This document shows positions 45,188 to 56,450 of a DNA stretch of 64,000 bases, piece after piece. Under the pieces are notes generated by a model. The model saw only the letters and a list, made by a program, of their open reading frames with translations, did no database searches and had not been told where the DNA came from. How positions within the stretch are numbered: position 1 is the first letter of the stretch; the number at the start of each line of letters is the position of its first letter. A program made the position numbers and the translations under genes. The stretch is from Fusarium oxysporum f. sp. lycopersici 4287 (Eukaryota > Ascomycota > Sordariomycetes > Hypocreales > Nectriaceae). The stretch is from NCBI RefSeq assembly GCF_000149955.1, contig NC_030990.1, positions 2,214,502-2,278,501 on the forward strand, read 5' to 3'.

Positions 45188-47165
45188 ATGGGAGACGCTG
45201 ATAATGAGGCAAAGACCCGCTTGAAGAGAACGAGGACAGGGTGTTTCAAGTGCAGGGTGCGAAGACGAAAATGTAAGTCAATGATCTAATTGCCAGGGTG
45301 GACACTTACTAATTCTACCTCAGGCGATGAAGGGAAACCTTCGTGTCAACGCTGTGTTGATGGTGGATTCGAGTGTCAGTATGGCACCAAGTTGTCATTT
45401 CTTCAAAAGAATGCAAAGACGTCTTCGGGGTCTCGTAACGCAAAACAATCGTATGCTAAGCTGAGGGTATGTTGATCGAGGACTTCCATTGTTACATGTC
45501 TGCTAACATAAGAACTAGTTTGTTGTACCAGAAACAGCAACTAAATCTGGTACACATGTACAGCATAACGAATTCGTCTCGAGCGAGCCTGAGAAGACCG
45601 AGGGTTCATCTATAGAGGTAGATGCGACTGCTGCAGCGCAGGAGAATACTTCTCAACACCAAGAACCCTCGCAACAAACAAAACCGCCTGTTCAGCCTCC
45701 GCCACCAGCGATAATCAGCCCCAGCGTTGAAACTTACGTCACATCCCATCAAGCTCCTTCTCATAGTCTACAAGACTCTGTAGACTTCAATATCGTTATT
45801 TCGCCTTCCAATGCAGCGTATGAAACTGCCCTCGACGGACTCCTCGCTCTAGGTAACGATCACTATGTATCCCCTTCAGCACCTACAGTATCTCAAACCG
45901 GCACCGATGGGGGACTGTTCGGACAGCTTCCACAGAATGCGCAATTCGAAGTGAGCGATAAGCCTCGTGGAGATGTCTTCCCCAATTGTCTTCATATGCC
46001 ACAGGATCGTGCTGTTGAGCTGCTACGACACTACAGATACAATATTGCGCCTTGGGTAAAGTTGTCCCCTCTTGTCTCTGGGAACTATCTAACATGTCTC
46101 GCAGCTTGATATCAACGATCCTGACCAGACCTTTGGTTTGTTTGTCCCACGTGTTGCTATGGACTCTATTTATGTTCTTGATTCTCTCCTCTCCCTTTCT
46201 TTGGAAACTCTTGGAAATCGTACCCAGCTTGATCCAAATGAACAGCCCTTATTACCTGATACAAGCACTTCTAGCATCGAAATCCTTTGCCGCGTGCTGG
46301 TCTTCACCTTTACCACCCTCCGCCGACAGTTCGCCACACAACCAACCTCCTGGTTAAGCCCGTCAAAGAGTACTGGCTATGAGACAATCAACTCGACTCC
46401 TTTCCAATTACATCACCCCACTGCCGCGCTGGCTGTGTCTTGGATGGTTCTACGCCTGGGTTAGTTCTCGTCTCATAAATTTCAAGGCAACTTCTAACGA
46501 GTTCAGGTGTTTCTGTCGGTCTTATGAACGGCTCTTCAGTCCCTATACCCTCCATCGTCTCTTGCGAAGTTTCTTCACCTATAGGCATGTTGAGTAGAGA
46601 ACCACTCAGATGCGGGCGAGAACCTGTTCTTTTGTGTGCCGAGGTCCTGAATTATTGCTTCGGGGGTGATATTCAAACTGATCCTGACACGATCCGCCTT
46701 CCGGCCGCCCACAGATGGAAAGCATTTTCTGAAGCTCTTCACAAGTGGTACGCAAACCGTCCCACGGACTTCAAACCCATGCTCGAGACTGAAGACGGCG
46801 AACAACTCTTCCCTCTGGTGCTCTTTACCAATGGGGCAGCGATCTTGGCAAACCAGTTGTACCATACATCGATGCTGTTGCTCCTACAGAATCGGCCACG
46901 TACTCTCCCGAAGGAGCATGGTCGAAACATCTATCTGTCACCACTATGGCATGCTCAGCGAATCTGTGGTATCAGCCTGAACAATGACACGCGGACCAGC
47001 TGGGACTTTAGTTTGTTGGCGTCTTTTTATTTTGCTGCTAAGCGGATGACTTATGAGCCCCAGCAGCATGCTATTCTGCGTGGGATTGATCGCATTGGGT
47101 CTTTGACAGGATGGAATGTGAATTCATTATCAGCGCAACTGATGCATGAGTGGCAGCCAGATTGA
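45188..47165 (+). CDS. Zn2Cys6 transcription factor, ARCA/ACR-2 type
   Basis: Five exons: 45188-45272, 45324-45466, 45519-46055, 46105-46459 and 46507-47165, giving 592 residues. The zinc cluster is canonical (C-x2-C-x6-C-x6-C-x2-C-x6-C) at residues of about 19-46, starting TGCFKCRVRRRKC and split by the first intron inside the Cys codon of RRKC. A Gln/Pro/Ser-rich linker follows (residues about 75-200), then the ARCA-type regulatory half (LLRHYRYNIAPW, LDINDPDQTFGLFVPR and so on). It is divergent from the xylose-reductase-like gene and is the likely local regulator. It is paralogous to the zinc-cluster-less protein at 42109-43545, with a shared intron position. The inducing metabolite is unknown. 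Confidence 0.9.
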
Positions 47166-47942
47166 GAACGCTGGTTGTTTGAGTAAGTTTCGTCTTTTTG
47201 TATATATGCTTTTAAGCTTGAGGACCGGTGTATCTATTGGTCATGATTTTAGCTGCCAGCCCTATATATCGTTAGAGAATAGAGTATTACTTGTTAACTT
47301 TCTATGTACATGATTTCAACAACTACCTAGGTGGTATATATTTAACAATCAAGGAGCCTAACGCATCCAAAGCTATGTATTCTTAAGACTGAGTTGACAT
47401 ACTCTAAGCCTATCATAAACAAAGTAAGTTTGATTTATTAATACTTCTTTCTTATATGGTCAGGTCAGCTAAGGTCCTCTTTGTGGCTCTTCACACATTT
47501 CCTTTCATTAATGTTCCCGGCCTACATTGCAAGTCTCCCGTACCCATCTTTCACAAGACCATTTGAAGAGTGAGCCTATAATTTGACTCACCTTGGGGTG
47601 CTTCAAGAGATGCATAAATGGAACCTTACAAAAATCAATGTACCGTGGCGAATGGAGGTTTGAATGGAATTTGTTGACGTCCAGAATAGGCAACTTCAAG
47701 CCCTCCACTAGTCTTTGGGTGGAGAAGTGGGGAGACGATAACCTCCAAGCCTGTAATATACTGTAGAATACCATCTGTTACACGGACAATGTTGTATGCG
47801 AGTAAAATGGGGTGGAATGAGACAAAGATGGCCTTTATTTTCTCACTTGATACCTCTTTCACTCTTTCTTCGTTCCACAGTCCTCCTTGAACCTTTCTTC
47901 TCCTCAAACCATCAATCAATCTTCGAGCTACATCCCATCACG
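47166..47942. promoter_or_regulatory. Intergenic with promoter of polyol dehydrogenase relic
   Basis: 777 bp, AT-rich in the left half. Two SYGGRG-type CRE1 cores (GTGGAG at 47719-47724, GTGGGG at 47727-47732) lie in tandem, about 210 bp before the dehydrogenase start. A pair also occurs in the reductase promoter. The matches are weak individually. No other gene seen. Confidence 0.35.
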
Positions 47943-49354
47943 ATGTGTTCGCTGGCAGCCTCACAACCCCTCACCCATGATGCAACACCAGTAGTTGATG
48001 AGCTCAAGGTCAAGCTCAACGGCTATCCTAGCGATCTTCAAACTCTCAAGGCTCCCCTACCGAACCCATCCTTACAGGTCACGGCAGATCACAACTTGAA
48101 AAGAGTCGATGCGCCTGTGTATGCACCCAAGTCTGGCGAGGTTCTTCTTCACATCAAGGCCACTGGTATTTGCGGGTGAGATAAGGAATTATCAGTAGCA
48201 AGAGATATTGATCGCTGATTATTCGGACAGTTCTGATGTTCATTTTTGGAAAACAGGATGTATAGGTTCCCTTGTATTTGAGGGTGATTGTATCATTGGA
48301 CATGAGGCCGCTGGTGTTGTGATTCGTGTTGGTGAGGATGTTACAGATCTCAAACCTGGTAAGCAAAAAAAAGAGGAAAATGAAGTATTGTTACTTATAC
48401 GAATCTCTAGGCGACCGAGTGGCTGTTGAGCCTGGAGTTCCTTGCGGTCATTTCTTTCTGTGTAAAGACGGGCGATACAATCTCTGTGAAGATGTACAGT
48501 TCTCCGGGGGTCTACCCTTATGCAGGAACTCTGCAGCGATACAAGGTCATCCTGCCAAATGGCTTCATAAGTATGACAAAGTGGAATTTTGAGGCATGAA
48601 AGCATTGAGGAACTAATGACTTTCAGACTTCCCGATAGTGTCTCTTTCGCCGAGGGCGCCCTTCTCGAGCCCCTGAGCGTCGTCCTCCACGGCATAAACT
48701 CAGCCCCAATCACCTCGGAACGCCTGCTGTGATCTGTGGTGCTGGTCCTATTGGCCTTCTTGCTCTCGCCGCCGCGCGAGCTTCTGGAGCCCATCCCCTC
48801 GTCATCACGGATGTCGAACCCAAACGACTAGCTTTTGCAAAGGATTTCGTTCCCACAGCTATTACGTATCAAGTTGACATTAGCAAGAGCAACGAGCAGA
48901 ATGGTAAGGCTGTGAGGAAGCTGTTCGGTGAGACAGAGTATGCTCAGCCTAGGGTTGTGTTTGAGTGTACCGGTATCGAAAGCAGTGTATGCTCCGCTGC
49001 GTATATGGTACGTCGTGGAGGTGTTCTCATGGTTGTCGGTGTTGGCAGGTCGATTATGAACAATCTGCCTTTCATGCATTTGTCTCTTGCTGAGGTGTGT
49101 AATCAAGACTGTTGGTGCTGAGGTGGGACACTAATGATAGGTTACAGATTCAACTTCGATTCATCAACAGATACAAGGATACCTGGCCTGCAGGTATTGC
49201 GTGTATTGAGGGGGGCTTAATAGATGCGAAGAAGTTGGTATCGCATGTTTTTCCTCTGGAACAGGCTCTTGAAGGATTGACTTTATCGGCAGACCCTAAG
49301 AATGGGTGCATCAAGGTGCAAATTGTGGATGAGACCGAGACAACGTATTTTTAG
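47943..49354 (+). pseudogene. L-arabinitol/polyol dehydrogenase-like gene, frameshifted
   Basis: Zinc-dependent medium-chain polyol dehydrogenase, five exon-like segments: 47943-48175, 48231-48358, 48411-48570, 48627-49094 and 49148-49354, with ordinary splice signals. Family motifs: ATGICGSDVHFWK and GHEAAG (zinc ligands), GRYNLCEDVQF, LLEPLSV, then AVICGAGPIGLLALAAARAS (NAD site). Damage: a G5 run at 48506-48510 has one base too many, and about 37 bases on, a base is missing near 48547. This replaces the conserved VYPYAGTLQRY stretch by a wrong-frame one. A further base is missing at 48714-48717, putting a TGA at 48730-48732, before the cofactor domain. The second structural-zinc Cys is Phe (CGHFFLC). 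Exons 4 and 5 remain otherwise family-like, so decay is recent. It cannot be read as one intact protein unless the indels are sequencing errors. Confidence 0.82.
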
Positions 49355-50372
49355 GAGATTTAGCGGTAGCCGTTGGGACCAAAACAAGATCTTGTCATGA
49401 CGCTCCTTGTTTTTGTTGGCTTTCGAAGTTCACGATAAATCCTATTCAGGCAGTATTGTGCCTATAGTTAATTCAGTGAATTAACTGCACTTCAAATAAG
49501 CCCACTACCTCGTCTTGGTGCATAAATATTTCTTCTGCAAACATTAATGCTCTTAAAGTACAAGTTCAAGACTTATTATCCTGCGATTTGGCTTCAATAC
49601 CATACGAAATTAAGATAGTATTGTGCAGCTACCCTATAAATTTAGGCGTAGGTCCCGTCTATGGATCCATGATACTGGGATCGTATTAGTGGAGCAGGCA
49701 CTGAAACAATTCATTGACCGCCACATCTTCAACGGCCTTGTGTTGTACAATAATAGACCTCTAGAATTTTAATTTCAATCGTCTTTTATACAATTAGTGG
49801 AGTCCATATTCACAACTTGACATCGTAACGCTCACAGCCCAAGCCTTCCCGTCTTCTCATCCGTCTCAGCTCCAGTTAGCTACAACCATGCCCTGGCTGC
49901 CGAGCCCACTAAGCCTCAGCGATCCCAGCGCCAAGTTGGTGTGATGACGTCGCATTCTTCATCGGAAAGGGGGCATCTGACATGGTATTTCGGCCTCTTA
50001 CTCGTCGTTGCCTGGGCCAAATCTGGGGATGAGGGTGTCGACATGGAACAAGGCTGAGCATTTTAGTTGCCAACCCGCCTACTTGTGTAAATATATAGTA
50101 GTTAGAGCTCTTTTGCTTGTAAGAACGTCAGCAGTCTTGTTCCATGTGAAGCGCCTGCTCTTCGTTCTTTACTTGTTGTCACGCGACAGTAGCTCAGACG
50201 TCAGTTGTCTTGCTTCCATATTCGGGCTCATATCTAAGTGCCTTAGTAGGTAGCTAAACAAGGACAGGCCAACACCTCGAGTCTCCCAACGTCAACCTAC
50301 CACTTCCAACAACTATTTCGATTCTCAATGAAAACCTGCTAAAACCTCACATACATCCATAGCATCGCCACT
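49355..50372. other. Intergenic region
   Basis: 1.0 kb, AT-rich on the left (49,440-49,800). One 81-codon frame at 50008-50253 has no domain. The last part is the 5' flank of the membrane hydrolase-like gene, with a CAACAACTATTTCG-type leader. Nothing else supported. Confidence 0.4.
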
Positions 50373-51950
50373 ATGGGTGCAACTCAGTACTATCGCTCTC
50401 AGATTGGCGAAGAATCCGTCATCGACTACTCTCATACCGACTTCCCCTTCAAGCTTCTCGCCAAGGACGTATACTATTTCTTTGTTTATGTATGGGCACT
50501 GCCATGGGTCATCTGGCCTGTCTATCCCTTCAAATGCAAGGTTTTTGATGAGCTCTATCCATCCCCTCAGAACGTATTCTGCGTCGTCGTTCACTTGGTT
50601 CTCTTCTTCCTGCAGCTAGGGTTCATCATAGCCCTACCATTCTCTATTGTGTTTCCAGTCTGGATGGCGGCAACAGGTATTGCTGGTTTCATGTTTACCA
50701 ACTGGCTCATCTGTAAGCTTCTCAATGGTAGTAAGGAAACTTATACCTCGGATGAAAAGTTCGCCAAGGCTCGGCCTGAGCACGCCCATGAACAATGGGT
50801 TTTCTTGAACGGCGTTGCTGTTGGGTATGATAATCTCAAACTAAAACATGGTATTCTCCACTGACAAGATTATAGAGACCATTGGATGCAGTCAAACCTG
50901 AACCGACTTGCACTGACTTTCGGCCGGCCTATTCTTGGCATTCATAACCAGACTCGCGGAATAATATTTGATGTTGTTGAATGCCTGATACAGCGCAATT
51001 TTGGCTACGCAACTGGGGATGTCAGAATTTGCTTCAGACTTCTCAAAGACATCCTCTATGATGAAAGCAAGTCCAAAGTCGTGTTCGTGCTACACTCCCA
51101 AGGAGGAATCGAGGGGGGTCTGGTTCTCGATTGGTTGCTCCAGGAGCTGCCACAAGATCTAATGTCTAAACTCGAGGTTTATACTTTTGGAAACGCTGCC
51201 AATCACTTCAACAATCCTCATCGCCATCGGTCTTCGCAGATGCTGGCTCGTCTCAAACCCCTATCAGCGATGAGCACTGTTCTTACTGAGTCCTCCTTCG
51301 ACTCTCCTTCTAGCAGCCCACTCGAAGCCAAGGATGGTCTGGCCCTAAAGGCTCTTAATCCGGTTAGGAAAGAATCTTCTGGTGTGTCGACTCGATCTAT
51401 TTCCGCTGCCAAAGACAGGTGTATCTTGCATGTTGAGCACTATGCCAATAGTACAGATTTTGTTGCCATATGGGGCATACTGCACTTTGCAACAAACAGG
51501 ATGGAATCGCGAGAACTCCCACGGTTTCAGGGGCGATTGTTCGCTCGAGCAGACGGCCGCCACGGTGGCCACCAGATGAATCAGCATTACCTAAACGCCA
51601 TGTTCCCTTTGAAGAAGGATGCTGAAACTGGAGAGTATGTGGGCGCTGATGAAGACAATGAGTTCATGAATGAGGCCATCAAGGTCGGCGAAGAAGGCAG
51701 CGCCTCTGCCAACGCGAGAGAAGCCTTCGAAATATCATGGGCTGGAACGCAGGGATTTGGATCTGGCGATGCTTCAACACCGATCGAGGTTCATGGGATC
51801 TCAAACAGAATCAAGGAGGCTAGTGACGACCACGGAATCCGTGTGAAGGATGTGAGCCGTTTGTGGAGTTACAGAAATGGTCGGAGTCCTGTAGAACTAC
51901 CCCCAATGCTTGTCTCCGAGAACGGCGTGCCTAGAACAGCAACTCTATGA
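50373..51950 (+). CDS. Membrane-anchored alpha/beta-hydrolase-like protein
   Basis: Two exons, 50373-50824 and 50876-51950 (51-nt intron GTATGA...TATAG), giving 508 residues. Residues of about 25-115 hold two to three hydrophobic segments (YYFFVYVWALPWVIWPVYPF, then a long VVHLVLFFLQLGFIIALPF stretch), suggesting an integral membrane protein. After NGVAVGDHWMQSNLNRL, a lipase-like core contains VVFVLHSQGGIEGG (G-x-S-x-G-like, with Ser as probable nucleophile), LEVYTFGNAANHF, and later HVEHYANSTDFVAIWGIL and GGHQMNQHYL, which could supply the acid and His. The family is known from many fungal genomes but I recall no characterised member. It is convergent with the SesB-NB-ARC gene, 621 bp apart. 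Confidence 0.78.
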
Positions 51951-52571
51951 GCATGAGAGGGCGAAACATAAGCAGATAAAGGAGATAAAGAAGAGGCAAA
52001 GCATCGAGAAGTGTTTACAGCCAGTATACTTGTATGAACATACCCTAAGATCAGTCATGATGGTATTGTTAACAATTAAAAGCACATCATGCGACTGGTG
52101 AAATTGTATTAGTTGTAAATGCATTCGTCTTCGTTGAACCCTAGCGAGCTTGAGAAGCCACCGATACATTGATAACGAAGAAAGTCTCACATCTCTTACT
52201 GAAAAGCGTGGCAGGTAATGTGATGGTTGACAATGAGGACTCGGGATAATGACCCGTGATGGTTTCACGGAATTAACTGAATGACCACAATATATCCACC
52301 ATCATGTTCTATCGACGCATAGGAATAGGATGGCAGATACTAGGCTGGACCATCACCACCCTGTTATGATTGCGAAGGAGAGACATTCAGCTTCCTTTCC
52401 AAAGAGAGCTTAATTCAATATGCATCTCCAGTGTAAGTCTATTGACCAAAAAATGTTGGTGAGGGGTTCTCGTAACGCTGTCTTTGAAATTTACTCCTTA
52501 TCCTTTGTCCATCATATAATACATATTTGGCTGCATCCGGGGCCTTTAGTCCATGAAATTCTCCCGAGCTC
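51951..52571. other. Convergent intergenic region
   Basis: 621 bp between convergent stops. 3' UTRs of the two hydrolase-containing genes are expected; no other gene seen. Confidence 0.4.
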
Positions 52572-55500
52572 TTATCGTGATGTATCTGGTCGGGGATAAC
52601 CAGGAGGTTGGCTATTTGTGTTCCGTCTTCTTCGAGTGGCGGTAGTCTGGCTTTCCAGAGCGTGAGTCGACTCGCTGATTTCTAATGGATAGACTGGTTG
52701 CGCAGTTGCTGGCTGCAATCTTCCAAATTCAATAATGCGACCGTGGAATTGGATTCCTCCGGAACCTGATCTCACCATGTCCGCGCCATCCGCCTCCACC
52801 TCTGGTCTAGGGCTCGGGGCGATTTCCCTCCTAGAAGCCCCTTCAGAATTCCAGGGCCCTGATTGCCTCAGCTGCCATGATTGATACCCCAAAGAGATAT
52901 TGTCAGGACTATTTGTGGAACATCGTGGCGAGGGCTCTGTGGCTGTGGCCGCTGGTACACGGCGTGCCCACATGGGAACAGGAGGGTTACTCGAGACAGG
53001 TTGATCTGATCTGGAGGAAGAGTTTCGTGACATCGGCTGAGAAGAGTGACTTTCAGGTCCCGACGAGGGTGGTCGAAGGGTGCTGCTTGCAAGGCTATTT
53101 GGCAACGAAGATGACAAAACCTCCCCAGTAGACAGAGTACGACGATGATAAGATGCTGGTTGCTGACGATGAGATACAGGTCTGAGGCTGCTCACTGAGT
53201 GGCTGGTGATAGGCAGGCCCGGTGCCCACTGGTCAATATCTGCATCGAGAGATGTATCCGAATGACTTGCGCGTGGACGGTCTGTTATGCGATCATGGGT
53301 GAGCCAGTCTGCGTTGGCAATCTCCATAGTTGGGATTATGCCATCCCCTGAACCCATGAATGGGTTTTCTTCAACACGCTCACGAGTTATCTCTCGAGGG
53401 TGAGAGTCTGGTCGAGGAATAGCCCCCACACTCTGGCCTCTGACTGTCGGCCTTACAACGCGCTCGGCAGGCTCAAAGAGTGGCCTTGATCGAGAGACAC
53501 TTGGTTCCCTGATCAAAGTCCAACTCTCATTCAAGTCACGTTCAGACACCCTTGGGCTGTTGCCACTTGAACGTCTTTCTGCTGGCCGTTGCTGAGAGAC
53601 CACGCTCCCCATTAGAGTATCGTCATCCTCATAGAACACCGGTACGGGCATTGTACTATCGTAGGGATATGGTACATCGTTGTCTGCTTCCAGAGAAGGG
53701 AAACTAGTGCGCAAGTCCCAAGGGGCTTGCTTTTCTTCCTCGATGTTGTCGTCATCCGGAGTGGTAAAAGAGCTTGACAGAGAAGCACTGTTGCTTTTCT
53801 CAAATACCGACACATAAGGACCCCGAACCCATCTTCCTTCAGAGTCTGTGGTCATTGAGCGTGCCAAGGTGCGAATCTTGACTTGCATATCCTCGAAACG
53901 GCCTTGCAAGGCTTGCTCAACGGCCATGAGTTCTAGACTCGGCCTATCGACTTCTTGAAGATGCTTCAAAATCCTTCGGCACTGGGTGGCATATCTTCTA
54001 TAGTCATCTGGAATGCCCATCTCCTTATTGTTCTTGGCACGACTATCTCCCCGGTCGAAAGACTCGAGGAAAACAGCGGCAGCACGTTCAAGCCAAAAAC
54101 TGTACTGCCCGTCTTTCTTCAAGGCCTCGAGAAAGAAGCTTTGCACGATGCCGTGGATCTTGAGCACATCGAGAGGCTCCATTGGTCTTGAACTAGGGAT
54201 CGTCTCGCCGGGCGTGCTCACCGATGGGACATCTTCTATCTCGTCACGCTCGATGAGAGCAAACGCTATGAGAACGGTGAATGTCTTGTTAAGACTCCGC
54301 TTACCAATCAAGTCATGGGTACGCACAGGAGTGCGCTTATCAAGTGCTTTCAGGCCTATCAAGTTAGCTTCGTTCCGGGAGTGATGGCGGCCTGATAACA
54401 TACCAAGTGACAGCATCTCGACCGGCACCCGCCCTCCCCAGAATGCGAGTAAATACATGAGGTTAAGCGCCGCTGTCTCCCCTCGTTCCTTAAGCTTTTC
54501 TTGCACAGCCTTGTAAGCTCCCAACCCGCCGGTACGGGGCCGCTTCTTGTAAGATCGAATGTACTTTGCCAGTGGCTCTTTGGTAGCTTTCATCTGACCG
54601 GCTGCGGTATGGATTGCTAATGGCAGACCTTCAACCAACTGAACTACTTCGAGAGCGCGGTCGAGATCATCCTGAGTCCAAGGTCTCTTCTTGTCCATAT
54701 CCTCAAGCAGCAACGTCCGAGCATCGTTATCAGCCAGTGGTCCGAGTTCGAGTTTCTGGGGATTGTCAAAGTGATGGTCTCCCGCGATGGATGTGTCGGT
54801 AGACGTTAGGATGAGGCTTGAGTTTCTTGCATCGGGGATGCAATTCTTCAGATTGGGGGTGTCGTATAGAGCTCCATCCAGGATGAGGAGCCAGTTCTCT
54901 GATCGGTCAAGCCAGTTTCGAACCAAGGGGATCACCTTGCTCGGGTTCTGGAGGGTTGTCTCGTCCTGTATATCAATTTCTGCCCGAGACATGGCATGTT
55001 TTGCAATCCTCAAGAATCCATCTTCGAGATCTTCAGGAGTCTTTGTGCGTACCCAGAAGACGCCGCAAGAGTAGTCATGACGATGCTTGAAAGCATATTC
55101 CCTGGCGAGATGCGTCTTTCCTCCTCCAGGAACTGACCATATGAGAACAGCAGAAGTACCTTGGTCTCTGCGCTGTCGGTCCATGAGCATGGTATGAAGA
55201 TCCTGCAACTCTTGCTGTCGACCTCTAAAGAGCGAGTTGGGCCGGAAGCGTTCTGGGTGAACGAAGATTGATTCATCTCTATTAAGTAGCGCCAAAGATG
55301 ATCCTTCCAGGACTGGTCTCTTCCCTTTGAACGATGATATATCTTGACTCAGCACAGGTGTCTGAGTCTGACTTGTGTAAGGTGACATAATCTCATTTGC
55401 CCTTATCATGGCGCGCGCTCGCCTCTCGTCTTCTTCAGCAAGCCATCGTTCCTGGGTAGCAGAGGGGGCCCTTTGAATCCACTGCTGTATAGTGATGGCA

Positions 55501-56450
55501 ATGTTACGAAAGCCTGGGGAGCTGGTGCCATCGAACTTGCACATGTTGGAGTGCGATGCCTCTATCCCGTAGTAAGTGACACCAGGCAACTGAGGTCCAG
55601 CTGAGTTGGCGTCAACAATAAAAATTCTATCAAAAAAAGTTAGCTAGGTGACCAAGATTCCGAAGAGGGAAGGGCGACATACTTGTGGCCCTTGATATCC
55701 GTTTTCTGATTCTCGCGAACCATATGAATCTCAAAGCGCTGATATATATCCAAAAAGTGACTGTTGATATTCGCCAAGGTTTCGTTGTCTTTCTTAAGAG
55801 TCCTCAAAAGCACAGACTCAGAGTCGAAAAACCTCTTGGGTATGACTGCATCGGACATGGCTTGAAGAATGAGACCCCAAGTAGCTGCATCTGAGCCAAC
55901 ATGGGGTGTTCCTAAGAAGACCAGGCCGAAGGTCGAAACAAAAATGGATCGGAAATGTTCAAGGTGAGGTTCGCGAACATCAGATGAGTAGAGGAGAGCT
56001 CGTTTGACGAGGATGCCCCCCAGGCTATGGCATACCCAAATGATGGGGTTCTTGAATGTGCCTTCGCTTTGGCGATGGAGAGTCAGATTTGTTATAAGAT
56101 TCTGCGCATGTTGGTGAATGAAGCTGTCGCTGGCTGTTTGATTGTTCTTTTTGGAATAGACGTCTGCATTATACCCATAGACCAGGACGTTAGCCTGGGC
56201 GCCTCTGAGTGCAACTGGTAATAGGTCTAGAGGCCAGAAAGTTCCATTCTTAGCCGTCCATGTCTTGTCGGGCGTTCCATTGAGCCCATGGACAAGAACA
56301 ATGTCGACTTTGGCCTCTGGATGAGTGTATACCGCTGTTGTCTCGTAGCGGGCTATTGAACGGTTCTCGGACCCCTATTTCAACCACTGTTAGTCAACTG
56401 CTGCATGCTGTAAATGAGACTCGACAGGTTCGAACCGTGAAACTCACCAT
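52572..56450 (-). CDS. Fungal NLR-like receptor: SesB-like lipase, NB-ARC, disordered tail
   Basis: Exons on the minus strand: 56448-56450 (ATG only), 55683-56374 and 52572-55626, giving 1249 residues with ordinary introns of 73 and 56 nt. Residues 2-260 form a SesB-like esterase/lipase domain: LVHGLNG at 29-34 (oxyanion loop), WVCHSLGG at 114-121 (Ser118 nucleophile) and EASHSN with His257. Residues of about 360-680 are an NB-ARC ATPase: FRGR, P-loop SVPGGGKTH near 396-404, Walker B WLLILDGA near 477, and GLPLA near 565. The last 550 residues are Ser/Pro/Arg-rich and likely disordered; no TPR, ankyrin or WD repeats are visible. Fungal NLRs of this type are linked to heterokaryon incompatibility and programmed cell death. 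The 5' end is uncertain: the frame continues upstream to a possible 3' splice site at 56513/56514. Confidence 0.85.

Noticed and set aside
56428..56437. GGTTCGAACC palindrome resembling a tRNA T-loop
   Set aside because: It lies in an NLR intron, is a perfect palindrome, and no other tRNA element flanks it.
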